Of a stretch of 64,000 nucleotides of DNA, positions 30,693 through 39,636 are shown one piece after another. Position 1 is the stretch's first letter. Every line of letters starts with the position of its first letter. The notes under the pieces were generated by a model that had not been told where the DNA came from, did no database searches, and saw nothing but the letters and a program-made list of their open reading frames with translations. Made by a program: the position numbers and the translations under genes. Origin of the DNA: Porphyromonas circumdentaria (GTDB lineage Bacteria; Bacteroidota; Bacteroidia; Bacteroidales; Porphyromonadaceae); contig NZ_FUXE01000002.1 in the NCBI RefSeq assembly GCF_900167105.1, positions 112,319-176,318 of the forward strand, written 5' to 3'.

Positions 30693-30835
30693 CAAAAGTT
30701 GATTTCCATTTGAGTAAATCTCTATTTGCAGATTGCATATATATATTTTGAGTACTGAATATATATATATTCAAGTTGAAAATACATATTTGCAATCTAC
30801 AAATAAAGAAATTCTCGTTAGCAAAGAAGTTTTTG
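30693..30835 (+). repeat. AT-rich palindromic MITE-like element, copy B
   Basis: The core 30719-30809 (91 bp) has inverted ends TCTCTATTTGCAGATTG and CAATCTACAAATAAAGA, with three AT-palindromic bricks between. Outside the core, both flanks carry a further related 25-bp arm ending in CAACTTTTG-like sequence (30693 side) and AGTTTTTGG (30835 side), making a long stem-loop of about 143 bp. The core matches the reverse complement of copy C at 84 of 91 positions by my alignment. No transposase is encoded. Confidence 0.75.
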
Positions 30836-31014
30836 GTCAAGTGCAAACTACTTTTCTGACGTAATTTATAGAGTTGTTACGTGGTTCCCTTGAAAAGCCC
30901 TACTCAAAACATTACATAGAGCCTCCTCTTTTGCTTCGCCTCTCTATCCCTATACCTATAAAAAAGAGACCATAATTAGTGGCAAACTATACAAATAGTA
31001 TTACATATATGTCC

Positions 31015-31022
31015 TATCTTTG
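31015..31022 (+). promoter_or_regulatory. -7 promoter box for murD
   Basis: TATCTTTG is a perfect TAnnTTTG. It gives a leader of about 240 nt, unusually long for a dcw gene. Confidence 0.45.
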
Positions 31023-31269
31023 TATTGCTTTCAAGAGCAAGGGTTTGGCACGCTTGGGGTTGTGCTGTAAAGTTGCTAAAAGGGAAGTTTTTTCAAACTT
31101 AATGGGTACTTTTAGCTTCTTTTTCTGTAAAAAAACAACGTTTAAAACTGTATCCTCTTGGGCAAAACGGAAAGGTCTTGCCCAAAAGCTGCTGCCCCAC
31201 CCGAGAAAAATCTCTCTTGAGAGCTACAGAGATTATCGAATGTATTAGGGCAAAAGTATCGGTTAAAAT

Positions 31270-32640
31270 ATGTCTTACCTTCTTATATTAGGTGGTGGAG
31301 AAAGCGGTGTAGGAGCCGCTTTACTTGCACAAAAAATGAATATCCGCTGTAGATTGAGCGACAACGGCACCCTCAAAGAGGAGCATCGCAACGAGCTTAC
31401 ACAGCGAGGGATAGAATTTGAGGAGCGCGGGCACTCTGCAGAGTGGCTCTCTGAGGCAAGCGAAGTAATAAAAAGCCCTGGCATCCCCGACACTGCCCCT
31501 ATGATAAAAGCGTTGCACGAACGTGGCATTCTGGTAATCAGCGAGATCGAGTTTGCCGCTCGCTATATTGCCCCCAAAAGCCGACTAATAGCTATAACTG
31601 GCTCAAACGGCAAGACTACTACAACTACATGGCTTACCCATGTGCTCCAAAAAGCGGGCAAAGACGCCATTGCCTGCGGTAATATCGGAGTCTCTCTGGC
31701 GCGCTTAGTGGCAGAGGAACCGCACGAATACTACGTAGCAGAGTTAAGCAGCTTCCAACTGGACGGCACGATTGCCTTCCATCCACAGATCGCCATCGTA
31801 CTGAATATCACCCCCGATCACTTAGATCGTTACGACTACAAATTTGAGCTCTATGCCCAATCGAAGATGCGCATCACGCGCAATCTCTCCGAAGAGGATA
31901 GCTTTATATACTGGCAAGAGGATAGTTTTATAACAACAGCTCTACAGGAAAGAGCAACGAGTTACAATACGCTCTCTTTCTCTTTGGAGGGAAAAGGCAA
32001 TGCCTATTTTGATGCCGAGAAACATCTGCTATACTTTGCACCTACCGATACCCTCCCCTCTTTCTCAATTGCTCAGGACGAATTAGCTCTTATGGGCAAG
32101 CATAACTTACTGAATGCTATGGCTGTAGGATTGGCAGCGAGAGCATTGGGCGTAGAGAATGCCCCTCTCTATGAGGGTTTACACCACTTTGTGAATGTAC
32201 CTCACCGTATAGAAACCGTTGGCAGGGTCGATGGCGTGCTCTACATCAACGACAGCAAAGCCACCAACATACAGTCTACTTACTATGCACTCGAGGCACA
32301 GACCCAGCCAGTTATACTCGTCTTGGGAGGTACGGACAAGGGGAATGACTACTCCGAAATCGAGGAGTTGGTACGCTCGCGCTGTAAGGCTTTGATTTTT
32401 ATGGGGGTAGACAACAGCAAACTGCACTCCTTCTTCGACGGGAAAATAGCCGAGATAAGAGATGCCAGATCTATCGAGGAGATGCTCCTACATGCGCGCT
32501 CCCTCTCGAGAGCAGGCGATGTAGTACTACTTTCGCCCGCCTGTGCGAGCTTTGATCTTTTTAAGAATTACGAAGATCGAGGAGATCAATTCCGCTCTAA
32601 GGTACAAGCTATGGCTACCTCCTCCTCGAAAAACATTTAG
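31270..32640 (+). CDS. murD: UDP-N-acetylmuramoyl-L-alanine--D-glutamate ligase
   Basis: Adds D-Glu to UDP-MurNAc-L-Ala in peptidoglycan precursor synthesis. The 456 residues have the Mur ligase plan: N-terminal Rossmann domain (LLILGGGESGVGAALLA), ATP P-loop AITGSNGKTTTTTWL (about residues 113-127), VLNITPDHLDRYD, and a C-terminal domain with INDSKATNIQST and LLSPACASFDLFKNYEDRG. It is first of the plus-strand run murD-ftsW-murG-murC-ftsQ. The upstream neighbours usual in Bacteroidetes (mraY, murE, ftsI) are absent; instead there is a repeat-bearing intergenic region. Confidence 0.96.
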   Translation: MSYLLILGGGESGVGAALLAQKMNIRCRLSDNGTLKEEHRNELTQRGIEFEERGHSAEWLSEASEVIKSPGIPDTAPMIKALHERGILVISEIEFAARYIAPKSRLIAITGSNGKTTTTTWLTHVLQKAGKDAIACGNIGVSLARLVAEEPHEYYVAELSSFQLDGTIAFHPQIAIVLNITPDHLDRYDYKFELYAQSKMRITRNLSEEDSFIYWQEDSFITTALQERATSYNTLSFSLEGKGNAYFDAEKHLLYFAPTDTLPSFSIAQDELALMGKHNLLNAMAVGLAARALGVENAPLYEGLHHFVNVPHRIETVGRVDGVLYINDSKATNIQSTYYALEAQTQPVILVLGGTDKGNDYSEIEELVRSRCKALIFMGVDNSKLHSFFDGKIAEIRDARSIEEMLLHARSLSRAGDVVLLSPACASFDLFKNYEDRGDQFRSKVQAMATSSSKNI

Positions 32641-32691
32641 AATCTTTTCCTTGCAAAGAGCCCTTACTTACCCTTTTAAAAGCTCAGCAAT

Positions 32692-34095
32692 ATGTCGCTT
32701 ATAGCTCGAATATTTAATGAATTCAAGAGAAACCAAAATCGTGTTATTTGGTTTATATACATCGCTTTCATGCTCATATCTCTACCTGCCGTGTACACAG
32801 GTTCGGCCTCTGAGATAAGAGAAGGTATCGGGGGGATGACCTTCTTCAAACATATTGTCTTCTCGATTGTATCGTTGCTTCTGGTTTATAGTTTGACGAT
32901 GATACCTATCAAGAAAGTATTACGCACCTTGACCTATCTTATCTATCTGAGTGGTACCATTCTGGCTATCCTAACGCCTATATTCGGTGAAGAGATAAAC
33001 GGGGCCAAGCGATGGATTAAAATACTCGGCTTCAATTTTCAGCCTTCGGAAATTACCAAATTGGGTATTGTGCTTATCGGTGCTTACATCTTTACTCGCA
33101 AAGATGACTTCGATCGTTTGGTCTCGGTACGCATACTCAAAGGGCTAAAAGAATGGATTGGCAAAAGGCTTTCCATACAAATCGTACCGAGGAGGGTCTG
33201 GAGGCTTGAGGAAAAACAGATCTATCTATTCCTCCTTGCCGTTACCATACCTACTCTTTTTATCGTATTGGAAAACTTCTCTATGGCTATTGTCTTTGCC
33301 CTCACCACTCTTGGGGTAATCTTCATTAGTAGCGGTCTTTCGCGTGTTTTCAATCGTATTGTAGGCTTGGGAGTCGTATTCTCGCTGCTCTTTCTCGCTT
33401 TTCTATACATTACGCCCAAGAGTACGTTGGAGCAATTACCTGGACGTTTCAGCACTTGGAAAGGACGTATCTTCACCTCTTCGACACACCAAGTTCCCGA
33501 TAGTGTATATCAGAAGATGACAGAGGAAGAAAGGCATGCCCTAAAGTTTAAGGAGACAAAGCAAAATATGCAGCCTCGAAGAGCCAAAATGGCCATCGCT
33601 AAAGGATTAGGAGGGGTAATCAACGGCCCTGGTTCGAGTAGAGCTCGTTATGACTTGCCCGAGGCTTCCAACGACTTCATCTTCGCCATCATATTAGAAG
33701 AGTATGGCATCGTAGGGGCTATTCTTATACCCCTTCTGTACCTTCTGCTCATGTTTCAGGTGGGTGTAGTAGGTAGGCAAACCTTGAGCAAGCAGTATTT
33801 AATACTACTCTATGGTATCACATTCCTCTATGTCTCGCAGGCCTTCCTCAATCTGCTCGTTGCGACCAATCTCTTCCCCGTAACGGGGCAAACATTGCCC
33901 TTTATCAGTTCTGGAGGTACCTCTTACATCATTGCCAGCTGTGGTATGGGGATTATCCTCGCCATAGCCAAGGACTCAAAAAAGAAGATGAGAGCTTTGA
34001 AAGAGCAGTACTCAAAAGAGGTGCAGCAGGAAATAATCCTCGACGAGGAACAAGAGGAAGAATACAGCGAAGAGAATGCCTCTAACGAGTTGTAA
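32692..34095 (+). CDS. ftsW: Peptidoglycan glycosyltransferase FtsW
   Basis: SEDS-family polymerase of the divisome. The 467 residues have about ten membrane segments starting at residue 18. NGAKRWIKILGFNFQPSEITKLGIVL is the SEDS signature region, and FPVTGQTLPFISSGGTSYI is the C-terminal hallmark. A basic cytoplasmic insert after helix 4 (LKGLKEWIGKRLSIQIVPRR) and an acidic C-terminal tail (EEQEEEYSEENASNEL) extend it. It sits 51 bp after murD and 26 bp before murG. Confidence 0.95.
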   Translation: MSLIARIFNEFKRNQNRVIWFIYIAFMLISLPAVYTGSASEIREGIGGMTFFKHIVFSIVSLLLVYSLTMIPIKKVLRTLTYLIYLSGTILAILTPIFGEEINGAKRWIKILGFNFQPSEITKLGIVLIGAYIFTRKDDFDRLVSVRILKGLKEWIGKRLSIQIVPRRVWRLEEKQIYLFLLAVTIPTLFIVLENFSMAIVFALTTLGVIFISSGLSRVFNRIVGLGVVFSLLFLAFLYITPKSTLEQLPGRFSTWKGRIFTSSTHQVPDSVYQKMTEEERHALKFKETKQNMQPRRAKMAIAKGLGGVINGPGSSRARYDLPEASNDFIFAIILEEYGIVGAILIPLLYLLLMFQVGVVGRQTLSKQYLILLYGITFLYVSQAFLNLLVATNLFPVTGQTLPFISSGGTSYIIASCGMGIILAIAKDSKKKMRALKEQYSKEVQQEIILDEEQEEEYSEENASNEL

Positions 34096-34121
34096 TCAGA
34101 CGATAAAATAGTTACATCCTT

Positions 34122-35255
34122 ATGGAACAGGAAATAGAACGAGTAATCATATCTGGCGGAGGGACGGGCGGACATATCTTCCCCGCCATTGCCATTGCCG
34201 ATGCGCTCAAGCAGAAATACCCCCAAATCGAAATTCTTTTTATCGGAGCCGAGGGACGAATGGAGATGGAGCGAGTACCCCAAGCAGGCTACCGTATAGA
34301 GGGATTGAAAGTGCAAGGATTAAATAGAAAGCAACTATGGCGCAACATTTCTGTTCTTTTCAATCTGTACAGAGCACGGGCTCGAGCGCGACAAATCATA
34401 CGAAAGTTTCGTCCCGATGCTGTAATTGGTGTTGGGGGGTATGCCTCGGCTCCTACGCTTCTTTCGGCTCAGAAGTTAGGCATCCCTACTTTGATTCAAG
34501 AGCAGAACAGTTTTGCGGGAAAAACCAACAAACTTTTGGCTCGTAAGGCAAAAGCTATATGCGTAGCCTACCCCAATATGGAGCGTTTCTTTCCCTACAC
34601 GCTTCCCGTCATAACAGGCAATCCTATACGCCCCATTCTGGAAGAAGCTCCTTTACCAGCTCGTTCCGAAGCTCTACGACACTTTGGATTCGACGATGAC
34701 AAAAGTCCTTTAGTATTGGTCGTTGGGGGAAGTTTGGGAGCAAGAACAATCAATGAAAGTATCCGTAACGGGCTCGAACTATTCCTCAAAAAAGGGGTGC
34801 GATTGATATGGCAAACAGGCAAAGGCTATGCCGATGAAGCCCAAAAAGCAGTACAGAAATTGGGCAAAGAAGCAGAGGGAAAGATTATTTTTCTTCCCTT
34901 TATAGAGCGCATGGATATGGCATATGCTGCCTCTGACCTCATGATATCACGAGCAGGAGCCTCTACTATTTCTGAAATTTCGTTATTGGGGAAACCCTCC
35001 ATACTTGTACCCTCGCCCAACGTTGCAGAGGATCATCAAACCCACAATGCTAAAGCTCTTTCTTCGCGAGGTGCGGCTCTTTTGATACCCGACAATGAGG
35101 CTTCGGAAGAGTTGGTCAAGCAAACCCTCAATTGGGTTACTCAGCCCGAGAAGTTACAGAGTATGAGCAAGGCGGTTTTACGCTTAGCCTCCCCCCAATC
35201 GGCAAAGAAGATCGTATCTATTCTTGAGCAAATAATTTTTTCCCCTAAGGTATGA
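34122..35255 (+). CDS. murG: Lipid II synthase (UDP-GlcNAc transferase) MurG
   Basis: Transfers GlcNAc to lipid I on the cytoplasmic face of the membrane. The 377 residues carry ISGGGTGGHIFPAIAIA (donor/acceptor Gly loop), VIGVGGYASAPTLL, IQEQNSFAGKTNK, VVGGSLGARTINES and the UDP-GlcNAc motif ISRAGASTISEISLLGKPSI. The stop overlaps the start of murC by 4 bp (ATGA), showing translational coupling. Confidence 0.97.
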   Translation: MEQEIERVIISGGGTGGHIFPAIAIADALKQKYPQIEILFIGAEGRMEMERVPQAGYRIEGLKVQGLNRKQLWRNISVLFNLYRARARARQIIRKFRPDAVIGVGGYASAPTLLSAQKLGIPTLIQEQNSFAGKTNKLLARKAKAICVAYPNMERFFPYTLPVITGNPIRPILEEAPLPARSEALRHFGFDDDKSPLVLVVGGSLGARTINESIRNGLELFLKKGVRLIWQTGKGYADEAQKAVQKLGKEAEGKIIFLPFIERMDMAYAASDLMISRAGASTISEISLLGKPSILVPSPNVAEDHQTHNAKALSSRGAALLIPDNEASEELVKQTLNWVTQPEKLQSMSKAVLRLASPQSAKKIVSILEQIIFSPKV

Positions 35256-36649
35256 CAACACCCAACAGCTATAAAAAAGTTTATTTTATCGGTATCGGAG
35301 GCATCGGCATGAGTGCTTTGGCGCGCTATTTTCACAGTAATGGAGCCGAAGTTCAGGGCTATGATCTCACCCCCTCTCCCCTTACCGAAGCGTTACAAGC
35401 AGAGGGTATTCCCATTCACTACACAGATAATCCAGAGCTTATCGCGCAATCCTATCCTCATCCTTCGAAGGTACTGGTGGTTTATACTCCTGCTGTACCC
35501 GAAGATTTGGGAGAACTAAAGTACTGTCGAGAGAAAGGCTTTCGGGTGGTAAAGAGGAGTGAAGCTCTCGGGGAGGCAGTGCGCACACAACAGCTCTTAG
35601 CGGTAGCTGGCACACATGGAAAAACAACAACCTCCTCTCTGCTCGCACACCTTATGCACAGCAGTCATGTTGGAGGCAACGCTTTCTTAGGAGGTATTGT
35701 AACGAACTATTCATCCAATCTCCTGTTAGATACGAAAAGCGACTTCGTTGTAGTAGAAGCAGATGAGTACGACCGTTCTTTTTTGCATCTCTCTCCTCAC
35801 ATGGCTATTGTTACCTCTCTTGACCCAGATCACTTGGATATATACGGTAGTCCTGCAGGATATAGAGAAGGTTTTGACCAATTTGTCGCACGGATCAAGC
35901 CGCATGGAGTACTGCTTCACAAAAAGGGGATCTATACAGAGCTACCTCAATGTGCAGAAGGCGTACGCATACTATCTTACGCAATGGGAGAAGAGGCAGA
36001 CTTTTATGCAGACAATCTCCAATTCAAAGAGGGGAAACTATTCTTTGACTGGCACAGTAAGGTACATAACATAGACCTATTGAGATTAGAACTGGGGGTA
36101 CCCATAGCCATAAATGTGGAAAACGCTACAGCGGCCATGGCTATTGCTTACCTCAATGGTGTTACGGCAGACGAGCTGAGGGAAAGCCTCGCCTCATTCA
36201 AGGGTATTCACCGTAGATTTGAGCGTTTGGTAGATACCCCTCGCTATGTTTTTATTGATGACTATGCACATCACCCCGAAGAGCTACGGGCGGCTATTAC
36301 TTCGGTACGGCGACTCTATCCCGAAGAGTCTATCTTAGGCATTTTCCAACCCCATCTTTACTCTCGTACACAAGACTTCTACAAAGAGTTTGCTCAGTCC
36401 CTTTCGCTCCTAAACGAAGTAATTCTGCTCCCTATATACCCTGCTCGCGAGGAACCTATACCAGGAGTAACGAGCCAATTGATCTTTGACAAAATCACCT
36501 CCCCTTGCAAGAGTATTGTAGAAAGAGAGGAACTCGTGACTCATCTTGAGAGGAGGGACGATTTACCTCGCATAATCCTCACACTCGGAGCTGGTAATAT
36601 AGATCGAATAGTGCCTCCATTAGCTCATCTATTACGTACAAAACAATGA
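35252..36649 (+). CDS. murC: UDP-N-acetylmuramate--L-alanine ligase
   Basis: Adds L-Ala to UDP-MurNAc. The 465 residues show the N-terminal FIGIGGIGMSALARYF loop, the ATP motif AGTHGKTTTSSLLAH (about residues 119-133), VVEADEYDRSFLHLSP, TSLDPDHLDIYG and the C-terminal FIDDYAHHPEELRAAI. It overlaps murG upstream and ftsQ downstream by 4 bp each. Complete and ordinary. Confidence 0.97.
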   Translation: MTTPNSYKKVYFIGIGGIGMSALARYFHSNGAEVQGYDLTPSPLTEALQAEGIPIHYTDNPELIAQSYPHPSKVLVVYTPAVPEDLGELKYCREKGFRVVKRSEALGEAVRTQQLLAVAGTHGKTTTSSLLAHLMHSSHVGGNAFLGGIVTNYSSNLLLDTKSDFVVVEADEYDRSFLHLSPHMAIVTSLDPDHLDIYGSPAGYREGFDQFVARIKPHGVLLHKKGIYTELPQCAEGVRILSYAMGEEADFYADNLQFKEGKLFFDWHSKVHNIDLLRLELGVPIAINVENATAAMAIAYLNGVTADELRESLASFKGIHRRFERLVDTPRYVFIDDYAHHPEELRAAITSVRRLYPEESILGIFQPHLYSRTQDFYKEFAQSLSLLNEVILLPIYPAREEPIPGVTSQLIFDKITSPCKSIVEREELVTHLERRDDLPRIILTLGAGNIDRIVPPLAHLLRTKQ

Positions 36650-37434
36650 TTAAAAAGCTTCTTATCAGAGTAGGAATACTCTTGTTCATAGCCCTTCTCG
36701 TATATATGGCTTTTACCATTCCTCAAAGGAAGCAAGAGGTCGTTATACGGGATATAAAAGCAACTGTTAAGAGTGGAGATACTCCTAAATTCGTCAAGGA
36801 AGAGTGCCTTATAGAGGATATCAAGCGTCTGCGCCCCGATGTTATAGGACTTCAAGCAGACTCGATAGAACTCTTGGCACTGGAACAAACTCTTCTTGAG
36901 AACACACTTTTTAAGAAAGTAAATATATTCTACACTACTAAAGGTACGCTGCATGTGGAGGTTACGCAACGAGACCCATTCTTCATCGTCTCTACGTCCA
37001 CGACCAACTACTATGTGACCAAAGATCGAGAGATTGTACCTCTGCACAGACAGGAGCAATACTCCTATCCACTCATGGTAGTGCATGGACATGTAGACGA
37101 GGAGAGTGCCAAAGGTCCCATCTATAACCTGCTATCCTTGACATCGCAGGATCCTTTCTGGAGCTCCTTTTTCACCTCCTTTTACGTGTCATCTCCCGAG
37201 AAGCAACTCATAGCGCAAACTCGCATTGCCGACTTGGAGGTTAACTTCGGACAGAAGACCCAATGGAAGCGAAAACTCTGGCAACTGCGCACTTTCTTGA
37301 ATAAAGTGTACCCTCGCCTCGGATGGGGAGCTTTCCACTCCATATACCTCGAATATCCCGATAGGGTAATAACCGTGCCGACACACGAAACAGCCTCTTT
37401 CTTACGACAAGACTCCCTTTTCATAGCACAATAG
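36646..37434 (+). CDS. ftsQ: Cell division protein FtsQ
   Basis: Bitopic divisome scaffold. The 262 residues have one N-terminal membrane segment (LLIRVGILLFIALLVYMAF, residues 4-22), a POTRA-like segment (VKEECLIEDIKRLRPDVIG) and a beta domain with the conserved EVTQRDPFFIV-type and TRIADLEVNFGQKTQWKRKL segments. The start overlaps murC by 4 bp. In related genomes ftsA and ftsZ follow directly; here they lie about 11-14 kb away on the other strand, and the next gene has its own promoter. Confidence 0.9.
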   Translation: MIKKLLIRVGILLFIALLVYMAFTIPQRKQEVVIRDIKATVKSGDTPKFVKEECLIEDIKRLRPDVIGLQADSIELLALEQTLLENTLFKKVNIFYTTKGTLHVEVTQRDPFFIVSTSTTNYYVTKDREIVPLHRQEQYSYPLMVVHGHVDEESAKGPIYNLLSLTSQDPFWSSFFTSFYVSSPEKQLIAQTRIADLEVNFGQKTQWKRKLWQLRTFLNKVYPRLGWGAFHSIYLEYPDRVITVPTHETASFLRQDSLFIAQ

Positions 37435-37449
37435 CTATACTTTTCTATC

Positions 37450-37457
37450 TATATTTG
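37450..37457 (+). promoter_or_regulatory. -7 promoter box for the lipoprotein at 37492
   Basis: TATATTTG matches TAnnTTTG and lies 16 bp after the ftsQ stop, giving a leader of about 27 nt. Confidence 0.55.
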
Positions 37458-37491
37458 CAATCAGAATCACTCACATAACAAAACAGATATT

Positions 37492-38058
37492 ATGAGCATA
37501 TTTAAGGCATTTACACTTATAGGGTCTCTTCTTCTTCTCTTTACGTTAGGAGGCTGTGCCTCTAAGAAGAGGGCTACTCAACAGGATACTGCAGCGATGA
37601 ATACAACCGAAATAAATGCCCATCAGATGCCTATCGGCTTCGGAGGGCGAGGAGCACAACAACTTGCCCCTATCGTGATTTACAAAACTCGGAGTAATTA
37701 CAATAAGATGGTACCCGTTATGTTGGGAGCAGATGGTGCTATTGTGAGTTACCCTTCTCGGGGAGATTTGGGCAGTGGCGATAGATACTTCTACCCCATA
37801 GAACTAACCGATGGTTATCTTTGGGATCGTCGCGGAGTAGGTCTTACCACGGCTTTTCTCAGCCTCTCGTACGAAGAGTACAGTGCTTTCCCAGCAGACC
37901 CGACAGCAGCAGAACTGCAAAATTACATCATGGACAGGTCTCCTTTTACTTTCCTTGCCGTGTGCGACCGCTCACAACTTAAAGAGATAACTCCCGAAGA
38001 GCTCAATCGCTACATCGCATCTGGTATGCCAGGAGCCAATATCCTGATAAAGGAATAA
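37492..38058 (+). CDS. Uncharacterised lipoprotein
   Basis: 188 residues with a signal peptide and lipobox LGGC (Cys22). The mature part has no domain I recognise; it is mostly beta-like, with RSNYNKMVPVMLGADGAIVSYPSRGD and a C-terminal ITPEELNRYIASG segment. It is monocistronic by appearance: its own -7 box at 37450 and a strong terminator at 38070. Likely an outer- or inner-membrane-anchored periplasmic protein; function unknown. Confidence 0.8.
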   Translation: MSIFKAFTLIGSLLLLFTLGGCASKKRATQQDTAAMNTTEINAHQMPIGFGGRGAQQLAPIVIYKTRSNYNKMVPVMLGADGAIVSYPSRGDLGSGDRYFYPIELTDGYLWDRRGVGLTTAFLSLSYEEYSAFPADPTAAELQNYIMDRSPFTFLAVCDRSQLKEITPEELNRYIASGMPGANILIKE

Positions 38059-38069
38059 TACATTTTTTC

Positions 38070-38112
38070 AAGAGGTAGAACGCACAACCGTACAGTTCTA
38101 CCTCTTTTTTCT
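38070..38112 (+). terminator. Intrinsic terminator after the lipoprotein gene
   Basis: Perfect 12-bp arms AAGAGGTAGAAC and GTTCTACCTCTT are followed by TTTTC. Confidence 0.9.
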
Positions 38113-38133
38113 TTATATCTCCTATATAGAAAG

Positions 38134-39618
38134 ATGCGACACAAAGCTCTATATACTCCCTACAAGGTCTATTCCTTTGGCATTATTTTTCATCTTTTTC
38201 TCTTATCGTTATCCCTTCAAGCACAGACTAACTCTGAGGTTGCAGAAAAGGCTTATGAAATACTTCAAAAGAGCGAACAAAAGCAAGAGGCTATCTACTC
38301 GATTGCTATACAAGATGTTTTGGATGCGTCGGTACGCTACGACTTTCTCTCGGAGCGAGCACTCTGCCCCGCATCGGTTACTAAACTCTTTACCACGGCT
38401 ATAGCCTTAGATGTATTGGGTACTGACTACTCTTTCGTCACCGACCTTTTTATCCGAGGGGAGGTCAGGCAAAATGTTCTTGAGGGTGATGTCATAGTCG
38501 TAACTAACGGAGATCCTTCTATTGCTTCTAAATACTTTCCCGAAGACTCTACTCGATGGATCGAGAGCGTTTTCCTTACACTCCAAGCCCACCACATAAA
38601 GGAGGTAAGAGGCAATATAATTATAGAGTCCTCTGCTTTTGACTCGATAGGAGTGAATCCCCGATGGGGCGAAGAGGATAGAGGCGAATATTACGCAGCT
38701 GGAGTCTATGCCGCCAACATCTACGACAATTGGGTCGATCTCTTCTACAGCACAGGGAGGAAAAGATCAGACTTCTCATTTTTGGGCACTTACCCTCCCG
38801 ATACGGGCGTCGAGTGGAGGCACCAATTGAGCGTTGACTGTAAGCGGAGTGGCTGGGGGAGTAGAGGCTTCGGGCGAGAAGAGCAACGTACCATTAAAGG
38901 AACCCTTCCGTGCAATCGGGAGCGAGTTACTCTAAAATCAGATCTTCCCAACCCACCTCGTTATATGGGGATAATACTGAAAAAGAGACTTACCGAGTAT
39001 GGTATCCCTGTTGAGGGTGAAGTGCAATTCTCGTTTACACCTCTGCAAGAGAGGGGCGAGCTGGCAGGGAAATACTATTCGCCGTCACTCAAAGAACTCT
39101 GTAGAGTCATGAATTACAGGAGTTTGAACCACTATGCAGAATCCATTCTCAAAGCCATTGCATTAGACACATCTGAGGGAAATCCCTCTTCCACTGATAA
39201 AGCATTAAAAAAAGCTCTCTTCTTTTGGAAAGAGGAAGGTATATCCTTCTCAAAAGAGTTCAAACTATACGACGGTTCTGGTCTTGCCCGTACTAACCGT
39301 ACATCGGCCTCCGACGTTCTTTCGTTACTGAACTATGTAGCATCGAGCAGGATAGAACTGGTAGATGCCTTTATGCAAAGTCTGCCTCAAGCTGGAGAAG
39401 AAGGCACTGTAAAAAGTTTCATGAAAGGGAGTTACCTGCGTCTTTTTGTCAAGAGCGGTTCCATGAGGGGCATCCAGACCTATGCAGGTTATCTCCATTA
39501 CAACGGGCGCACCTACAGTGTAGCCTTATTGGCCTCTGAGGTAAAGAACAGAACCCAAGTGCGCCTCACTATGCAACGTTACTTAGAAACACTCTTCCCG
39601 TTGCTTCCTACAACTTAA
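38134..39618 (+). CDS. dacB: D-alanyl-D-alanine carboxypeptidase/endopeptidase (PBP4 type)
   Basis: Periplasmic penicillin-binding protein trimming peptidoglycan stem peptides and cross-links. The 494 residues have a signal peptide (residues about 11-31, ending LSLQAQ), SxxK motif SVTK (Ser81, Lys84), SxN motif SLN in YRSLNHYAESILK, and KSG in RLFVKSGSMRG. The domain inserts between SxxK and SxN are as in the S13 peptidase family. It lies 18 bp before the PepSY-TM gene. Confidence 0.93.
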   Translation: MRHKALYTPYKVYSFGIIFHLFLLSLSLQAQTNSEVAEKAYEILQKSEQKQEAIYSIAIQDVLDASVRYDFLSERALCPASVTKLFTTAIALDVLGTDYSFVTDLFIRGEVRQNVLEGDVIVVTNGDPSIASKYFPEDSTRWIESVFLTLQAHHIKEVRGNIIIESSAFDSIGVNPRWGEEDRGEYYAAGVYAANIYDNWVDLFYSTGRKRSDFSFLGTYPPDTGVEWRHQLSVDCKRSGWGSRGFGREEQRTIKGTLPCNRERVTLKSDLPNPPRYMGIILKKRLTEYGIPVEGEVQFSFTPLQERGELAGKYYSPSLKELCRVMNYRSLNHYAESILKAIALDTSEGNPSSTDKALKKALFFWKEEGISFSKEFKLYDGSGLARTNRTSASDVLSLLNYVASSRIELVDAFMQSLPQAGEEGTVKSFMKGSYLRLFVKSGSMRGIQTYAGYLHYNGRTYSVALLASEVKNRTQVRLTMQRYLETLFPLLPTT

Positions 39619-39636
39619 TCATAATCCTTCCCCTAT

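Larger units (their letters stand above)
30487..31269. other. Divergent intergenic region sigma factor / murD
   Basis: 783 bp without a supported gene, where mraY would be expected just before murD. It contains the sigma promoter candidate, MITE-like copy B (30693-30835), a good murD promoter box (31015-31022) and an 8-bp stem TTGGGCAA/TTGCCCAA (31158-31185) within the predicted murD leader. An 89-codon frame at 30979-31248 has no recognisable features and starts before the promoter. Confidence 0.55.

Noticed and set aside
30979..31248. 89-codon frame before murD
   Set aside because: It starts upstream of the predicted murD promoter, has no recognisable motif, and is not followed by coupling to murD; more likely leader sequence.
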